A DNA stretch of 64,000 bases from assembly GCA_947359465.1 (NCBI GenBank), contig OX375883.1, positions 19,222,088-19,286,087 on the forward strand. Reading direction: 5' to 3'. The notes under the pieces were generated by a model, which was not told the DNA's origin, ran no database searches, and saw nothing but the letters and a program-made list of their open reading frames with translations. Shown here piece after piece: positions 24,246-37,300 of this stretch. The position numbers and the translations under genes were made by a program. The stretch comes from Metellina segmentata. Taxonomy: Eukaryota > Arthropoda > Arachnida > Araneae > Tetragnathidae. Position 1 is the stretch's first letter. Each line of letters opens with the position of its first letter.

Positions 24246-25318
24246 TATTCGAGCCACTCCGTCACTGATCACATTCTGAATTCAGAAGAAAAATATAAAT
24301 GGAATTATGGAAAAAAACTGCAATAGAACATTAAACACAGGGTAAGAAATACCAACCAAGATTTTCACATGACTTAGACTTACAAAAAAATAACTTTATC
24401 AGTAGAAAAGTTGTTAAAAAAATAGTATAAATCGAAACCAAGCAGCCAATATTCAAGGCAACAATGCAACAGAACAAATTTTTTTATCAAATATTAATTA
24501 AAATTATATTAATTTTTTTACAATTAAGATTGAAAATCAATGCAATTGCAAAAGATACTACAAGGTTTATAGTCATGTATAATTTGACTATAATTTTATG
24601 CTAGCATTACATTAAAAACAAACTTTTATAGATATTTATTCTTTTTGGAAAATCATTGCTAATTTAGTTGAAAAAATAACAAGTAATTGTGATGTGATCA
24701 ACCTTTTAAAAATTCGAATGCCCATAAAAATTAAATTTCAAACAGATTAACAAAATACAATTGACCAAAATAATAATATACTTTCAGATTATTATAGAAC
24801 AATTCAACTTCACAATTTTAATAACTTTTCATAATGCACCCTCAAAGAATGACTAGTTATAAATACAATACACTGCTATAGTACAGTGCATCATGTACCA
24901 GTGAAATAGGTGGTATTTTAAGTTTTTTTTTGCAGGATGATTTTTGGTATTTTATTACAGTATACAAATGAAAGACATTTAAGTAGACCATGAAATATCC
25001 TTATACAAAAATGTAAAAAATTTGGGAACAGTGTTTTGCTCATCAAAATGTTTTGGTAACATTTAGTTGAAATCAATCGCAATTATTTACCCATATCTTA
25101 ACAAAACTGCAATGTAACATTCTCTTAAAAAATAATTAATATAATACTCAGCATTCATAACAAAACTAACAGTACTTTAACACACTAAAATAGCATATTT
25201 CTTATACTTTGGTACACCACATATATACTTTGGTAATAAACATAGATAATAGTACAATATTGTATAAGGAACAAAAACATATACTCTAGTTACATATTTT
25301 CAATCTCAATACATAAGC
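24246..25318. other. Nothing recognised
   Basis: AT-rich sequence with no supported feature. Confidence 0.4.
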
Positions 25319-25855
25319 CAGGGCTGCCAGTCAAAGCACTTGTAAAATAGCAACATTTCTCGTAGCACAAATTCTTAAAATTAGTAACAAAAGAAGCCCC
25401 TCCTCTTAAACCTTATTTCAGGAAATGAATCGGCTAAAACACAAAATGTGCCAATTAAGTATGAAACAGACATTTCCGACCTCGCCAAAGAAGTTAAATT
25501 TTAAAATTAGAAACTAAATATTTTCTCAACACGGTTTTATGACAATCCAGCAACTACAGATTCTGATGTTATTCTTACGTGGTTGCCACGATGCAGTGCC
25601 AAAACTTCGAAATTGGTGCCCCTGGAAAATTTTCTCTACAATAAAAATGAGAAAAAGTGTCCTCCCCATCCGCAGTTGAAATCAGGACCAAATTTTGCAA
25701 ACCTATGGTAAATTTAAAAAAAATGGCCAAAATTTTCAAAAAAAAAATCGCTAATTTTGAATGTTGTAGTTTAAAAGTAAAGGTTAGAAGCTAGTTGTAA
25801 AGGTATGTGGTTTCTAATTTATAGCTTTATTAGTCATTAAAAAAATATTGTAATA

Positions 25856-25985
25856 ATGAAATGTAGAGACGATAGTTCTGCAGGGCCATCACGCTCCCCC
25901 CTCCCCCAAAAAATGCAATCTAATAAGCCTCTAACAGATGATGGAATTGCAAATAGGTTGGCTGAGCTTTTGCCAATCTATTCTG
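25856..25985 (+). pseudogene. Possible piggyBac-type transposase N-terminal scrap
   Basis: The reading frame from 25856 has an acidic/Ser-Pro start and then NKPLTDDGIANRLAELLP, which recalls the 'PLTDEEI' segment near the N-terminus of piggyBac-like transposases. Similarity is short, and the frame runs into the Helitron-like sequence. It could be chance. Confidence 0.25.
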
Positions 25986-26007
25986 GTATTGGCGCACTTT
26001 TCAATCA

Positions 26008-26587
26008 TCTCTACTATTATAAAAGGAAGGGTTTGTTTGTTTGTCTGTTTTGCGGCCGCAAAATCCTGACGATCTATGGCACTTACAGCAATGAGATTTG
26101 GCACACAGGTAGTCCGATTTTTTTTGCAATTTTTGGGTTGCTGCGAATTTTAAAATTCAATCTAGAAGATTTTTAAACGAATTTCATAGTTTCATTCTCC
26201 ATCGGATTTTCAAAAGCGGAGAACTTTTTCTACTCATGCGACCTTGCAGTCAGGGTTTCGAATCATGGCAAGTTTTTTTCATCTGCAAAAGATGGAGAAA
26301 ATTATTTTTTTCCGTTTCTGCTTTGATTTTGCGCGATTGATTTCCCAGCCAGACGATAAATCTTTAAACTGAAGTCAAAGTTCTTTTTTTCTATCTCCTA
26401 GACCATTAAAGATAGAGTAAAAATTTCAACAGATTGGAAATCTGCGGAAAATTTCAGTTTAGATTGATACCTAAAATTACGATTTCTTTAAATAATTAAT
26501 TTTTTAATTGAATACATCTTCAACGGATTTGAAATCTGCGGAAAATTTTACACCAGCTTAATACCTTACAACACGGGTACAGGCTAG
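26008..26587 (+). mobile_element. Helitron-like non-autonomous element (diverged)
   Basis: It starts TCTCTACTATTATAAAAGG with a following GTTTGTTTGTTTGTCTG track, much like the start of the better Helitron at 52690. Candidate end CTAG is at 26584-26587 after a damaged 'acacgggtac' hairpin arm. The base after CTAG is C rather than the expected T, so the end is uncertain. Confidence 0.45.
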
Positions 26588-26741
26588 CCACGCAGTGGCT
26601 AATTTGTTCTAAAAAGTAAGTCAGCTTCTGGGAAAAACCCATTTCTACGGCGGGGCAACAACCATCGACACATCCTAACGTGATGAATGTGTTAAAAAGC
26701 GACGGCAGCAAACATGTTAAAAAGACACCCCTACAGGGTGT

Positions 26742-27040
26742 CAAGTAAATTTCTGTTGGTCCATTAAAGGACTTTCTAAAATAAATGAGTGATGTGATTT
26801 TACAAGATTATGTGGGTCAGTTAGATGCAATTATACTTAAAATCTCGTTTTTTTATTCCTTATGGCCTAATCTTGAGAAAAGAGGACTCTAGTATGAAAT
26901 TTCAGCTTTTAAAAATAAGCTGTTTTCTAAATAAAATAAAAAAAAAAAGAAGAAAAACCATAAATTATGCCAAAGTAGATGACCATTAAACAAATACTCT
27001 ATATTACATTCATTATTTTTGTTTTCTGAAAACTTGAAGG
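26742..27040 (+). repeat. Repeat E, copy 2 (nested in a G element)
   Basis: Direct diverged duplicate of 23635-23945, with the same order of anchors over about 280 bp. Confidence 0.7.
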
Positions 27041-27346
27041 GGGAGTTACACGATTTTCCTTTTTTTTTTTTCAGTTTGCATAATTTCTTTGTCTTAAATT
27101 GTTTAATATTATCATTTGCAGTTTGCATTATTTGCAATTTTTTTTTTATTTAAGTTCAACTGCAGCCACTTTTTGTTTTTGCCTTAAAAAAATTTCATAA
27201 ATTTTCAGGACAAAATTTATGATTTAGGGACTTTTTCGGGGCTAGTTTTCGTTTTCGGCATATTTTCAGGATCAGTAGACAAACTGCCCTAGTTGCCAAG
27301 TTTGAAAAATAGCAGCAAAAAGTCACCTGTGGCAGCCCTGATAAGT

Positions 27347-27969
27347 AACATAACTAAGTAGCCAAATAACACAACTAAGTAGCCATAAATGATGATCAAA
27401 TGATGCTTTTTAAATTTCAAAGAATTGAATTCATATACAAAGAGTACATTTTAGCTCTGCACCAATAAGCACCATAGGCAAGATGCTCTAGGAAGTCCAC
27501 AAATCTACTCTCAAAACTAACAAAGTAATATAAATGTAAATCTATAACAAAAGTTTAAATAAAGGCTCATACATTTTCTGTAAAGCAACATGAGTAAATT
27601 TTTTTTGGCCTAAGCCAAACCAGTCAACAAATCCAACAATATTCACACTGAAGAAACTAAAGATCACCCGAATATCGAGGAAAAACTGCTTGAAATACAG
27701 ACATGCTAACAGTAAATAATTTTACTGCGAGTAAACAATATATTCTAACGAAGAGATTCAAAACTGCCCTATTAATCATTAAGATTTTTTAAAAGCATTT
27801 TACAGAGAAAAGAACTTAAAACTGCTTTGGAAAACTTTCTTCTGATGGAATAATTAAATACAGCTGATCTTGGAAATAAAATAGTTTTAGTGGAATTTTA
27901 AGAGCTATAATGAAAATGATACGTTTAAATAGTATGTTAATCACAGTCAATAAAGGCAATTTTAATTGG
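27347..27969. other. Nothing recognised; downstream flank of CUEDC1
   Basis: AT-rich. It may include the end of the CUEDC1 3' untranslated region, but I see no clear AATAAA on the minus strand between the stop codon and here. Confidence 0.35.
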
Positions 27970-28085
27970 TAATTTTTAATTATGTCTCGCACAAACTGCT
28001 ATTGACGACAATCCTGGATCAATCCCCTGAGGTAAAGACCCAAGGACAACACCACGTAATTTTGAACCATGGTCAAACTACTCAA
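27970..28085 (-). mobile_element. SINE family B fragment
   Basis: Blocks 'actgctattgacgacaatcctggatcaatccc', 'acaacaccacgtaattttgaaccatggtc' match family B. It lies just beyond the CUEDC1 stop and may be in its 3' UTR. Confidence 0.7.
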
Positions 28086-28327
28086 ATAAAATTTAGTACC
28101 AAAATTTACGCAACTGTTAGTAGGTCTGTAAATCAAAGTCCTTCCTAGCCAACATCTATTTCGAAAATGGTATTGTATACAAAATACACGTGCAGAGATA
28201 ACCAGCTTAAAGTTGAATATCCTCATTGAATGTTGATTGCTCATGCTCTATTTGGTTACCAAACTATAAGCACACTTTTTTTTGTTAATTTATCGTCAAA
28301 GATTTTTTTTCTGAAGAGGAGGGGCAA

Positions 28328-28384
28328 CTACAGGCCCATCTTCGACCTCTCAATCGTCTGGGATCGTCCTCCTGGTCCTCCGAC
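28328..28384 (-). CDS. CUEDC1: CUEDC1 exon 7 (terminal)
   Basis: It is preceded by a strong acceptor (ttcttttctcag) and encodes 18 residues (397-414), a basic Gly/Arg-containing tail ending KMGL then TAG. Phase 0 agrees with exon 6. There is little to confirm it by homology, because C-terminal tails of this family vary, so another terminal exon is possible. Confidence 0.65.
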   Translation of the reverse strand, partial: VGGPGGRSQTIERSKMGL

Positions 28385-31300
28385 CTGAGAAAAGAAATCA
28401 GCCAGGATGTTAAATGTGTTTTTGAAGCTTCAAACAAAGTCGTCGGAATTATGCAACAGCACTGTACAATTAAGGTATCTGACTACGTTCAGAGTACTTT
28501 TTTTTCTTTTAAAAGTTGAATGAACATAAAAAAAGCACATTCTAACCATGTAAAACTCTGGAAAATTAAAAAAATAATAATAAAATGCCAAAAACAAAAG
28601 AACAATATCCAAAATTGTTTAACTGATAAATAACATAGCAGCCAACTAGTTATTTCATAAATGACATTTTTGATTGAGAGTAAAACAAAGTGTTTTTGTT
28701 GATTAGTGCAAGATACTCAGGGTGCAGTAATAAACTATCACAAGATATAGGTGGAAAATATGACATTTAGTTTTAAAACTTAAAATAAACAGATTTAACA
28801 CATCTTAATTCAATTATTTTTTGCCAAGTTTCAAATAATTTGAAATCAGTTGGCAGACAAAAATTTAATAAACATAATAAATTAAAGTTATTTAGACAAT
28901 AAAAAAGCTGTATAAAAATATCATGACTAATGGGTATAAAAATAATATGACGAGTTCATGTACGAAACTACATGTGGCCATAGTAATATAATATCCTTAT
29001 GATTTTAGAAAGATAAAAAACAATGCCACATAAATATTTGTATGTAACGTTTATGGAGTCGGATTAAATAAAATATATTTTTATAGAAAATTATTGAATA
29101 ATTTGATTCAGGGGGGTCTCATAACAGTTGGTGTATGTGTTTATGGGAGGGCCTTTAAGAGTCGATTTTCTAGGGTTCACTTTGTGCCATTTTTTCAACA
29201 TTGGTTGCTGCTTTTTCGTGCTAGATTTTAAGGGAAAGAACAAAATGAGAAAAGCTTTGAATTTTCTGGAATGTGTGCACATATCTGGGTTATGGTTCAG
29301 ATTGTGAGTTCCGCTGAAAGACGGCCCTTCAAAAACATGCAGTCAAGATGTAGAAATTGGTAATTTTTAGTTTTAACGGCGTACTGGAGCAACACAACGG
29401 GCTATTGACGACGGTCCGGGATCAATCCCTTAATTGAACGATTCGAGGCCAACACCTCGTAATTTTGAACCACGGTCAGATGGTAATGGTAATTTTAGTT
29501 AACAGCGTACTGGAGCAACACGCTATTGACGACGGTCCGGAATCAGTCCCTTAAGGGAAAGATTCGAGGACAACACCTCGTAATTTTGAACCACGGTCAG
29601 ATGACGAAGCAACACCTGAGCTGGCACCCCACTCTCCAAACTTCCACGCCAATCCAACGAGAGGACTTTCGGCCACGACAGATTTAAGGTGCACCAGCCG
29701 CCTCTACACCATACGTTTACAAACATCCATGCCCGGACCTGGATTCGAACCAGGAACCTTCCGATCTAGAGGCTAAAACCTTAACCACTATACCGGTTGG
29801 TTGGCCGGTCAGATGACGAAGCAGTCAAGATGTGGAAAATTCATATGTAGCTCGGCCAATTAGAGCCGAGCTAGGTGGCGCTGCCACTATATGACGCCCT
29901 CTTGGACTGGCGGGAATGTCACTTGGATGTAGATGTTTGAATAAGATCTTTGTGTTGATGTAAAACCTCACATCTCTGTACATTTGTAAATAATATGCTT
30001 AATCTTCAATAACTAGTGAGTAGAATAATTAATTTAATACTCAATATGTAAATTAATTCAAAGAAGGTGAATGGAAATATGTAATCAAAGGGATGATATC
30101 GTAAGAACCACTGAAGTCACAAGACTAATGAATGCTTCCATGCATATCACTGTCCCGGATTGAGTTTGATGGTCCAGTTTAAAATCATAAAATGTGATTC
30201 CATGTTGAAAAACAACTGAAAAAGTTACTTGCTTGATATAAGTATGCAATCTAAAAACTAACGAATCGTTTCAATACAGTTCCATTTTGAAACACAAAGA
30301 ATTATTCCGTAACCCGTTCCCCTAAAATTTAACATGAATGATAACAAAATGACCTTTAATGCTACAAGGTAATCTAATGTTGATTTCCTCGAATACTCAC
30401 ATGGCTGTTCCATGTATCTTTTTTGTTGACTTCATTTTCAGAATCATCTTCAGAAAGTTCCGAGTACTCATCCTCGTGTAAGAGCAGATTGTCCCTCGAT
30501 GGATTCGAACCATCACCCAATCTATGAAACCAAATTAAGGTTCATACAAAAAACACTTTCTTCGCATTTATATTTTTCGAAATTACTTTTAAATAATCAA
30601 GGTCATAAGTCTCTCGCTCTATCCTGTAACCATAGTAACATATATCACAATAAGATATACATGGCTGCCACAGTCAAAGAGCACTTGTGAAATAGTAGCA
30701 TTAGTAAATAGCAGTTTTAGTGAAATAGTAACAATAATTTGAAGTTTTTATAGACTAATATTACTGTACGACATCTATATTTTGATCAATTTCTTACTAT
30801 TGTACTACTGTTTAACGAGTTTCATCCATATTAATTAAAAACCATCAATCCATTAAATATTAAAAATATTACAACAGGGAAATGCATTATATATAAACAC
30901 AATCAAGCACATAAGGATACATAGGTTTGAATGAACGTCTTTTTCTCCTGGAAAATAGTTTTGCTAACTGTGTGAATTTCTTGCGGGATACTGAAATGCA
31001 TAAAATAAATTTAATTGCACATTAGTAGCAGTAATAAAGATGTAAAAAGAAAACACAGCCTGCATACAGATTTAAAGTTAATAAAATTCAGTATTCTAAT
31101 GTGTTCACATTTGTTAAAAACAAATCAAATTTTAGGTTAAATTATATATTTTAGGTAAACATAATAGTAGTTCTCAGATTTTCAAGAGATTCAGAGAAAT
31201 ATCCACATTATTTACACAAAAACCAATGATAAAATGAAATGATGTAAGAAGTAAACTATAAACGCAGCGTCAGCTGCAGAGCTATAAACCTCCAAACTAA

Positions 31301-34300
31301 AAGTGAGAACCAAAACTAAGTCTAACCCTGGCTCCGATCAAGGACACCCTCAGGAGGTCAGGGAGTTATCGGTGGCGTAGAATGAAGACGCGTCGTAGTG
31401 TCCGTTATGTCGGGTAGTTATGAAAGGTTATGTAAATAGTATATATTGTGTCCACGTTATGTAAATTAGATTAATAAATGTTTGCGAGTGTAATGATAGT
31501 TTGTCGCTTGTTCGCCCGCTTCAAGGAGGAATTTCTCAGCACACGGTCACAATGATTAATTTTGTACATACTTATGTACCAAGTAAAAGATAACTACATG
31601 CACACAGTGGAAAAAGAAATTGAAGTGTAATTTAGGGCATCTAAACAGTCAAAAGTACAAAACAGAAATATTTGAATCTACACTTTGTCCCAAAACGCAG
31701 CATTGAGTTAGGCAGGTAGGTAGAATTTACATTGCACTGTAGCAATGTAAATTTGACGATGTATGGCGATGGTCCGTGATTACTCCCTGAAGGGAAAGAT
31801 TTGAGGAAAACACCATGCTATTTTGAACCCCGGTCAGATGACAAGGTAACACCTGAGCTGGCACACGTATCCAAACTTCCACCTCATGGCAATGTTAGGA
31901 TATTTGAGTCCACAACAGATTCAACGTAGACCAGCCTTTGTATAGGGTGTCCCAAAATTCACGCAAGAAGCAATTTTGATAGAAAACACAGGTTTATAAT
32001 TCAAATTTGTAAATTTTTTATTGATTAATTAAGTATACAATTAAGGTTATGTATGGAATATAATATTGGGTAAATGGCCTCCAAGGCTTTTGCTGGCACA
32101 TACATACTCTTTTGTTGAAATTTTCCATAAATGTGGCTGAATTTCGTTGGTACAGCGATCAATTTCCTCCTTCGAGGCATGGGTGGTCGTGGGCTAGTTG
32201 GCATAAACCTTAGACTTTAAAAAACACCAAAGAAAAAAGTCCAACGATATTAAGTCGCATGATCTGGGCGGCCAATTCTGATCACCAAAACGGAAATTAC
32301 ATGACCAGGAAATGACTCATGTAGTAATTGAATTGTTTCTTAGGCAGTATAGCATATGGCACCGTCATGTTGAAACCACATGTCGTCCACATCCATATCT
32401 TACAATTTAGGCAAAAAATTTTTTATTATCGTGTCGCATATTTTGTACGAAAATTGCAAACGATAGCTGACAAACCCCCTTTATTATTTAAAAAATATTG
32501 CTCAACAATGAAAACGCGTTGTTCTTTCATGTAGCGCTGCATTTTTAATAACTCTGAACTGTCAGCTGCCACGCTATCTTTTTGTTTACGTTGCCTACAC
32601 GTTATCGCACAAATGGGGAAAAATTCAAATATTGTGTGAATTTTGGGACACTTTATACAAGACGGTGTTTGTTGGATTCGAACCCGCAACCCTCCAATTG
32701 GTAATCCATTACTCTTCCAACCGGACCCCCATGGCCCTGACAACAGTAAAATGCCATGGTTAGCACAACGTAAATTTTGAACCATAGTCAGATGACAAAA
32801 TCAACATTTAAGGTGGCTGTCCACACTTCACACTTCCACACCATGGTAACATGGTGACAATTAAGGTCTACACTGATATAATGAGCCGCGGTAGCTCAGT
32901 CAGTAGAGCGTGGGGCTCGCATCAGAAGGGCTGTGGGTTTTGTCCTCAGCGGAGCCTGCAATTCTGATGGTTGCAAGATCGGCGCTTGGACCTGGCTAAA
33001 GACCTTCGTGTTCGCTAATGGTGGCTGAGGCACGTTAAATAGGCCGTGGTCACAAAGTCCCCCATGTTCCCATACCAAATCAATACCTCTGGGGGTACCT
33101 GATCAGGGGGTTATCGGCCTCTGATTGGGATCTAAATTACGATATGTGAGTGACCTTCCTGTAAAACGGATGTGTCATGCATGAAGAAGTTAAAGCCTCC
33201 TGGGCAATGGCACCCCCAATTTGGGCCATATATGGCCAGCACGGCAACAACACCGATATAATGTACACCAGCCCTCTTTGTACAAGAAGGTATTTCGTTA
33301 GATTCAAACACATATCCATTTTTTTAAAAAAGGGCTATTGTAGACCAGTTTGAAATGTAACGGATTTGCAATCGGTAGGTGAATATAATAAATAAACATC
33401 CCACTGAATAACAGACACACTGGGAAAATGGCAATGATTTGCAAGTTCGAAACTCGGTCTAGCCAAAGATCATTGTGTACACGGTTCTGGCACATGTCAA
33501 ATCTATCGGGACCTCAGATGTCCTCAGGTTGCCATGGTGTGGAAATTAGAGGAGAGGAGGGTCAGCTCAAGTATTGATCTCGAATTGGCTGGATTCAAAC
33601 TCACAACCCTCTGGTTTCAAATCCGCAGCCCTTCCAACCACTGCCCTAGTCTTGCAAAGGAGGTATTGTCGATGGCCAGGGATCCACCCCAGAGGAAAAG
33701 ATCAGAGGACAGGACAGGTATTTGTGGAAATATATGGCAATACAGCAAATGTTGCAGCACAGAGAAAAAAGGGTCAATAGTCTCACCTTTCCCCATGTTT
33801 TTAATCTTTTCCCTAAATGCAGCATCTGTCTCCTCGGGCGGGGCATTGTTACAATAGGGAAAATTAGGATCCAGCTCCTCAGCTGCGTCACCTTCCGCTT
33901 CGTCCTCGGCAGACGAGACATCTGAAGAAGCTGCAAGTCAGACAAGGAAACATTTCATAACAGCATGATTTAGATGGGACTGACATAATTATTTTCTATG
34001 GATTGCAGGTAGTAGGTGTAATATCCATGCTATAATTCAGCCACACTTATTTACAATATCTGACTACTTGATTCTTAACTGTATATGTATGTAACTGTAA
34101 CTGTTGGCAATAATAAATGTTGGGACCGTAGCGATATTATCTGTTTTGCTTCAATGCTGTATATTGATAATTACTAAGAGCTTCAATGCTAATACTAGCT
34201 TAAATGCTGAGAATAGTACAGCAGGTATTTTAATTAACATCGTACTGGAGCAACACAATGGGCCATTGACGACGGTCCAGGATCAATCCCAACGGGAAAC

Positions 34301-37300
34301 ATTCAAGGACAACACCATGTAATTTTGAACCAGTGAGATGATAAGGCAACACCTGAGTTAGGAAGTATGAGATTTGGTTAAAAAGTGTTCAATCGTATTT
34401 TATTGCTTCAAGCAGTTGCAAAACCCATAATCGAGGTTGAAAATTGAACACTGGCTGCCCACATGCAAATTTTGACATGCTGCTCCTTCCCTCCTTTGAA
34501 AAACATTCTTTCAAAATAAATTGACTATAATAAATAACTTTTTTTGACAATTTCAGACCTGACACAGCTAAAGCACTTGTAAAATAGCAACATAATTAAA
34601 AGAATAATAGGAAAAATGTCTCATTTAATGCTATTTTAGTTTCTTGGATACTGACGCAGAATGGCAGGATTTCTAATATTGAATGGGATCAGTGGTATTT
34701 TCTATATCTGTAAATAGTAAACTTTAATTCAACTGAAAGAATCTCTCTAATCGTCATTTCTGTATAGATCTTAAAATACCACTGAACCAATTTGATAGTA
34801 GAAATCCTGCTATTCTGCGTTCTGGTGCATTGGTCCACGATAGTGTAATATGTTTGAAATTATACCAATTGAAAACAATTTGGATTAGCATTTATGCAAA
34901 GACTGCTAAAGGTAGGATTGATTTGAATCTTAGATGACACTGCAGTCATTGACATTATGGGCCTTTCATGCTCTTCCATATATGCAGCTTTGTCAGTTGA
35001 AGTTCGACTCTTGATTCGATTTTGAAAGAACCTAAGCGCTTTTAATTTGATTAATCTGGATTTGCATTAATATATAATCTTTTCTATATCTGTAAATAGT
35101 GTAATATAGTAATTAAACTTTAATTTAACTGAAAGAATCTCTCTAATCGTCATTTTTGCATCAATCTAAAAATACCACTGAACCAATTTGATAGTAGAAA
35201 TCCTGCCATTCTGCGTTAGATACAAAATTAATCAACTGAACTCAAAATTTGCTAAATAAGCATGAAACAGACATTGTAGATCTTGCCAAGAAACTTAAAT
35301 CTTAAGATTTAAAAAAGTATATATTTTCTTAATAAGGTTTTTACAACAATCTAAAAACCAGATTTCAATATTTTTCTTTCAGGGTTGCCATGGGCACAAG
35401 GGGCTATATTTGGTCAAACTGAGTCAAACACAAGACAGACATTGTCAAGTAATTGTGAAAAGAAAGGGTGGTGAAGAGAAAGGCTGCTTGTGCATCCTGG
35501 GATTGTGATCCCCATGTTTACCCCCCAGACAAGTAAACCCCATAGATCACTAAGATACCTCGATTTCATGAAGCCCTTGCACATATATACATGTGCCCCA
35601 AGAGGTTAAAGATGATGGACAATCAATATCAACATACCTCGGTCTAATGTTGTCAGAAACTCTTTGTTATCCTTCAGCTCTTGGAAAAACTCTTCGTTCT
35701 GAAGAAATAAAGCAATTCTCTCATCTTCCAAGTACTGTTCGAGTCCAGGGTTAGTTGTTGAAGAGTTATCGTGGCGTTTGCGTTCATTTTCCTCAATTCT
35801 CTTCTGAAGTATTGTTGAACTCAAAATAGTTATTTTCTAAAAAAAATAATTTAATTTACTACTCAATGCATTCGTAACAAACATATTGAGTAAATCCACA
35901 TAATTTCCATTTTATGAACAAAGAATTACAATTAAAACAGATAATCATTACATGAATTGGAAGTATAATTAATTTTCAATTAACATCATAGCACATTATT
36001 TCTGAGTTGCATTTTATGCAATGATAGATCCTTTTGATAATCAAAATACAAATAATTGATAAGCATAAGAGAACGAGATGAACCCGAAAATTGAGTTTGA
36101 ATGATGTTAAAATGCTCTTTACACACTCAGGAACATTGAAAATAGTGCACCAAGAAGGGAGCATCGGATTGAAATGAAATTTAATACACATAATGACACA
36201 GATGAGAGATTCACTTGATCCCAAAATCAAGGCAATTAAACGAATACAGTGTGTACAGTTAGACAAATACAGTGCAACTTCAATAGCGTGTCGGATCACC
36301 TACTGCTGCAATACATGCCGCAACATTGTCCGACATTGAGTTGATTAGACGTCTGATGTTGTCCTGAGGCAGATGGGCCCAAAATTCTTGAACAGCCACT
36401 TCCAAATCATGTACAGAGTGACACGGCGGCATCAGGCGTTTCAGCTGGTCCTACACATTCTCCTTTGGGGACAAGTCCGAGGAGCGGGCTGGCCATGGAA
36501 GCATCTGAACATGACGTAGGAAGTCTTGAGCAACTCAAGCTGTATGCGGACAAGCATTATCTTGCTGGAAAATTGCCCCTGGAAGACCATTTAGGAAAGG
36601 TCGAAGAATGTTATCAACATAACACTGGCCTGTTAAGGTTCCACGTACCACAATTAGGTGGACCGGCTATCATAGGCTATGACCCCCAGACCATTAAGTC
36701 TGCTGTGTGGGCCGTGTGTCACACAACAGCATGGGAGGAATTGTACCATTCACCAGGGCGCCTCCACACCTGTATGCAGTTATCATCTGTCCCCAAAACA
36801 AACCGGGATTCATCACTAAACACCACGTTTTGCCAATCTGTGGCATTCCACGTCGCTCTGGCTTGGCACCATTGTAGACGGATTCGCCGATGTTTTGGTG
36901 TCAAAGGCAGTACATGAAAATGACTTTGATTGCAGATTCGCTTCCGCAAGGCATCTGGAAATGGTTTATGATACAACTGGCAACCCTACATCTGATTGTA
37001 TCATGAAACAAGTCACTATGTGATCCACGAGCGCATGCCGCATGATCCTGCATCTTCTTCCTGGTTGCTCCAGACACGGTATGCAGCATGTGGGTACCAT
37101 CTCTTGTCCACTGCTCCAACATGTTCTGACAGCACACTCAGAACGATCAAACTGGCAAGCAACACGGTGCGTCGACCAACCTGCGGTTTTCATGCCGATG
37201 ATGAGGCCCCTCTCAAACTGGCTTGATTCTAAGAACTGTCTTCTCGCATGTATACCTGGCATTCTTCGCTTACTAAAGCCCTCCCAGAGTCGGAATGTGA

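Larger units (their letters stand above)
25319..27340 (+). mobile_element. Repeat family G copy interrupted by ~1.3 kb of other elements
   Basis: The left end CAGGGCTGCCAG begins at 25319 and the right end GGCAGCCCTG stops at 27340. The flanks ATAAGC (25313-25318) and ATAAGT (27341-27346) look like a 6-bp target duplication with one change. G-family sequence occupies about 25319-25790 and 27190-27340. The middle is filled by a possible transposase scrap, a Helitron-like element and repeat E copy 2. Confidence 0.65.

Noticed and set aside
29735..29805. Possible tRNA gene on the minus strand
   Set aside because: Box A and B are present but it continues into a repeated SINE body and has no proper acceptor stem.
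32884..32960. Possible tRNA gene (GCGGTAGCTCAGTCAGTAG)
   Set aside because: D-arm is good, but the T-arm is decayed and the acceptor stem does not pair; it is the head of a SINE with target duplications.
33534..33945. Several overlapping ORFs on both strands
   Set aside because: They are shadows of CUEDC1 exon 4 and adjacent SINE sequence.
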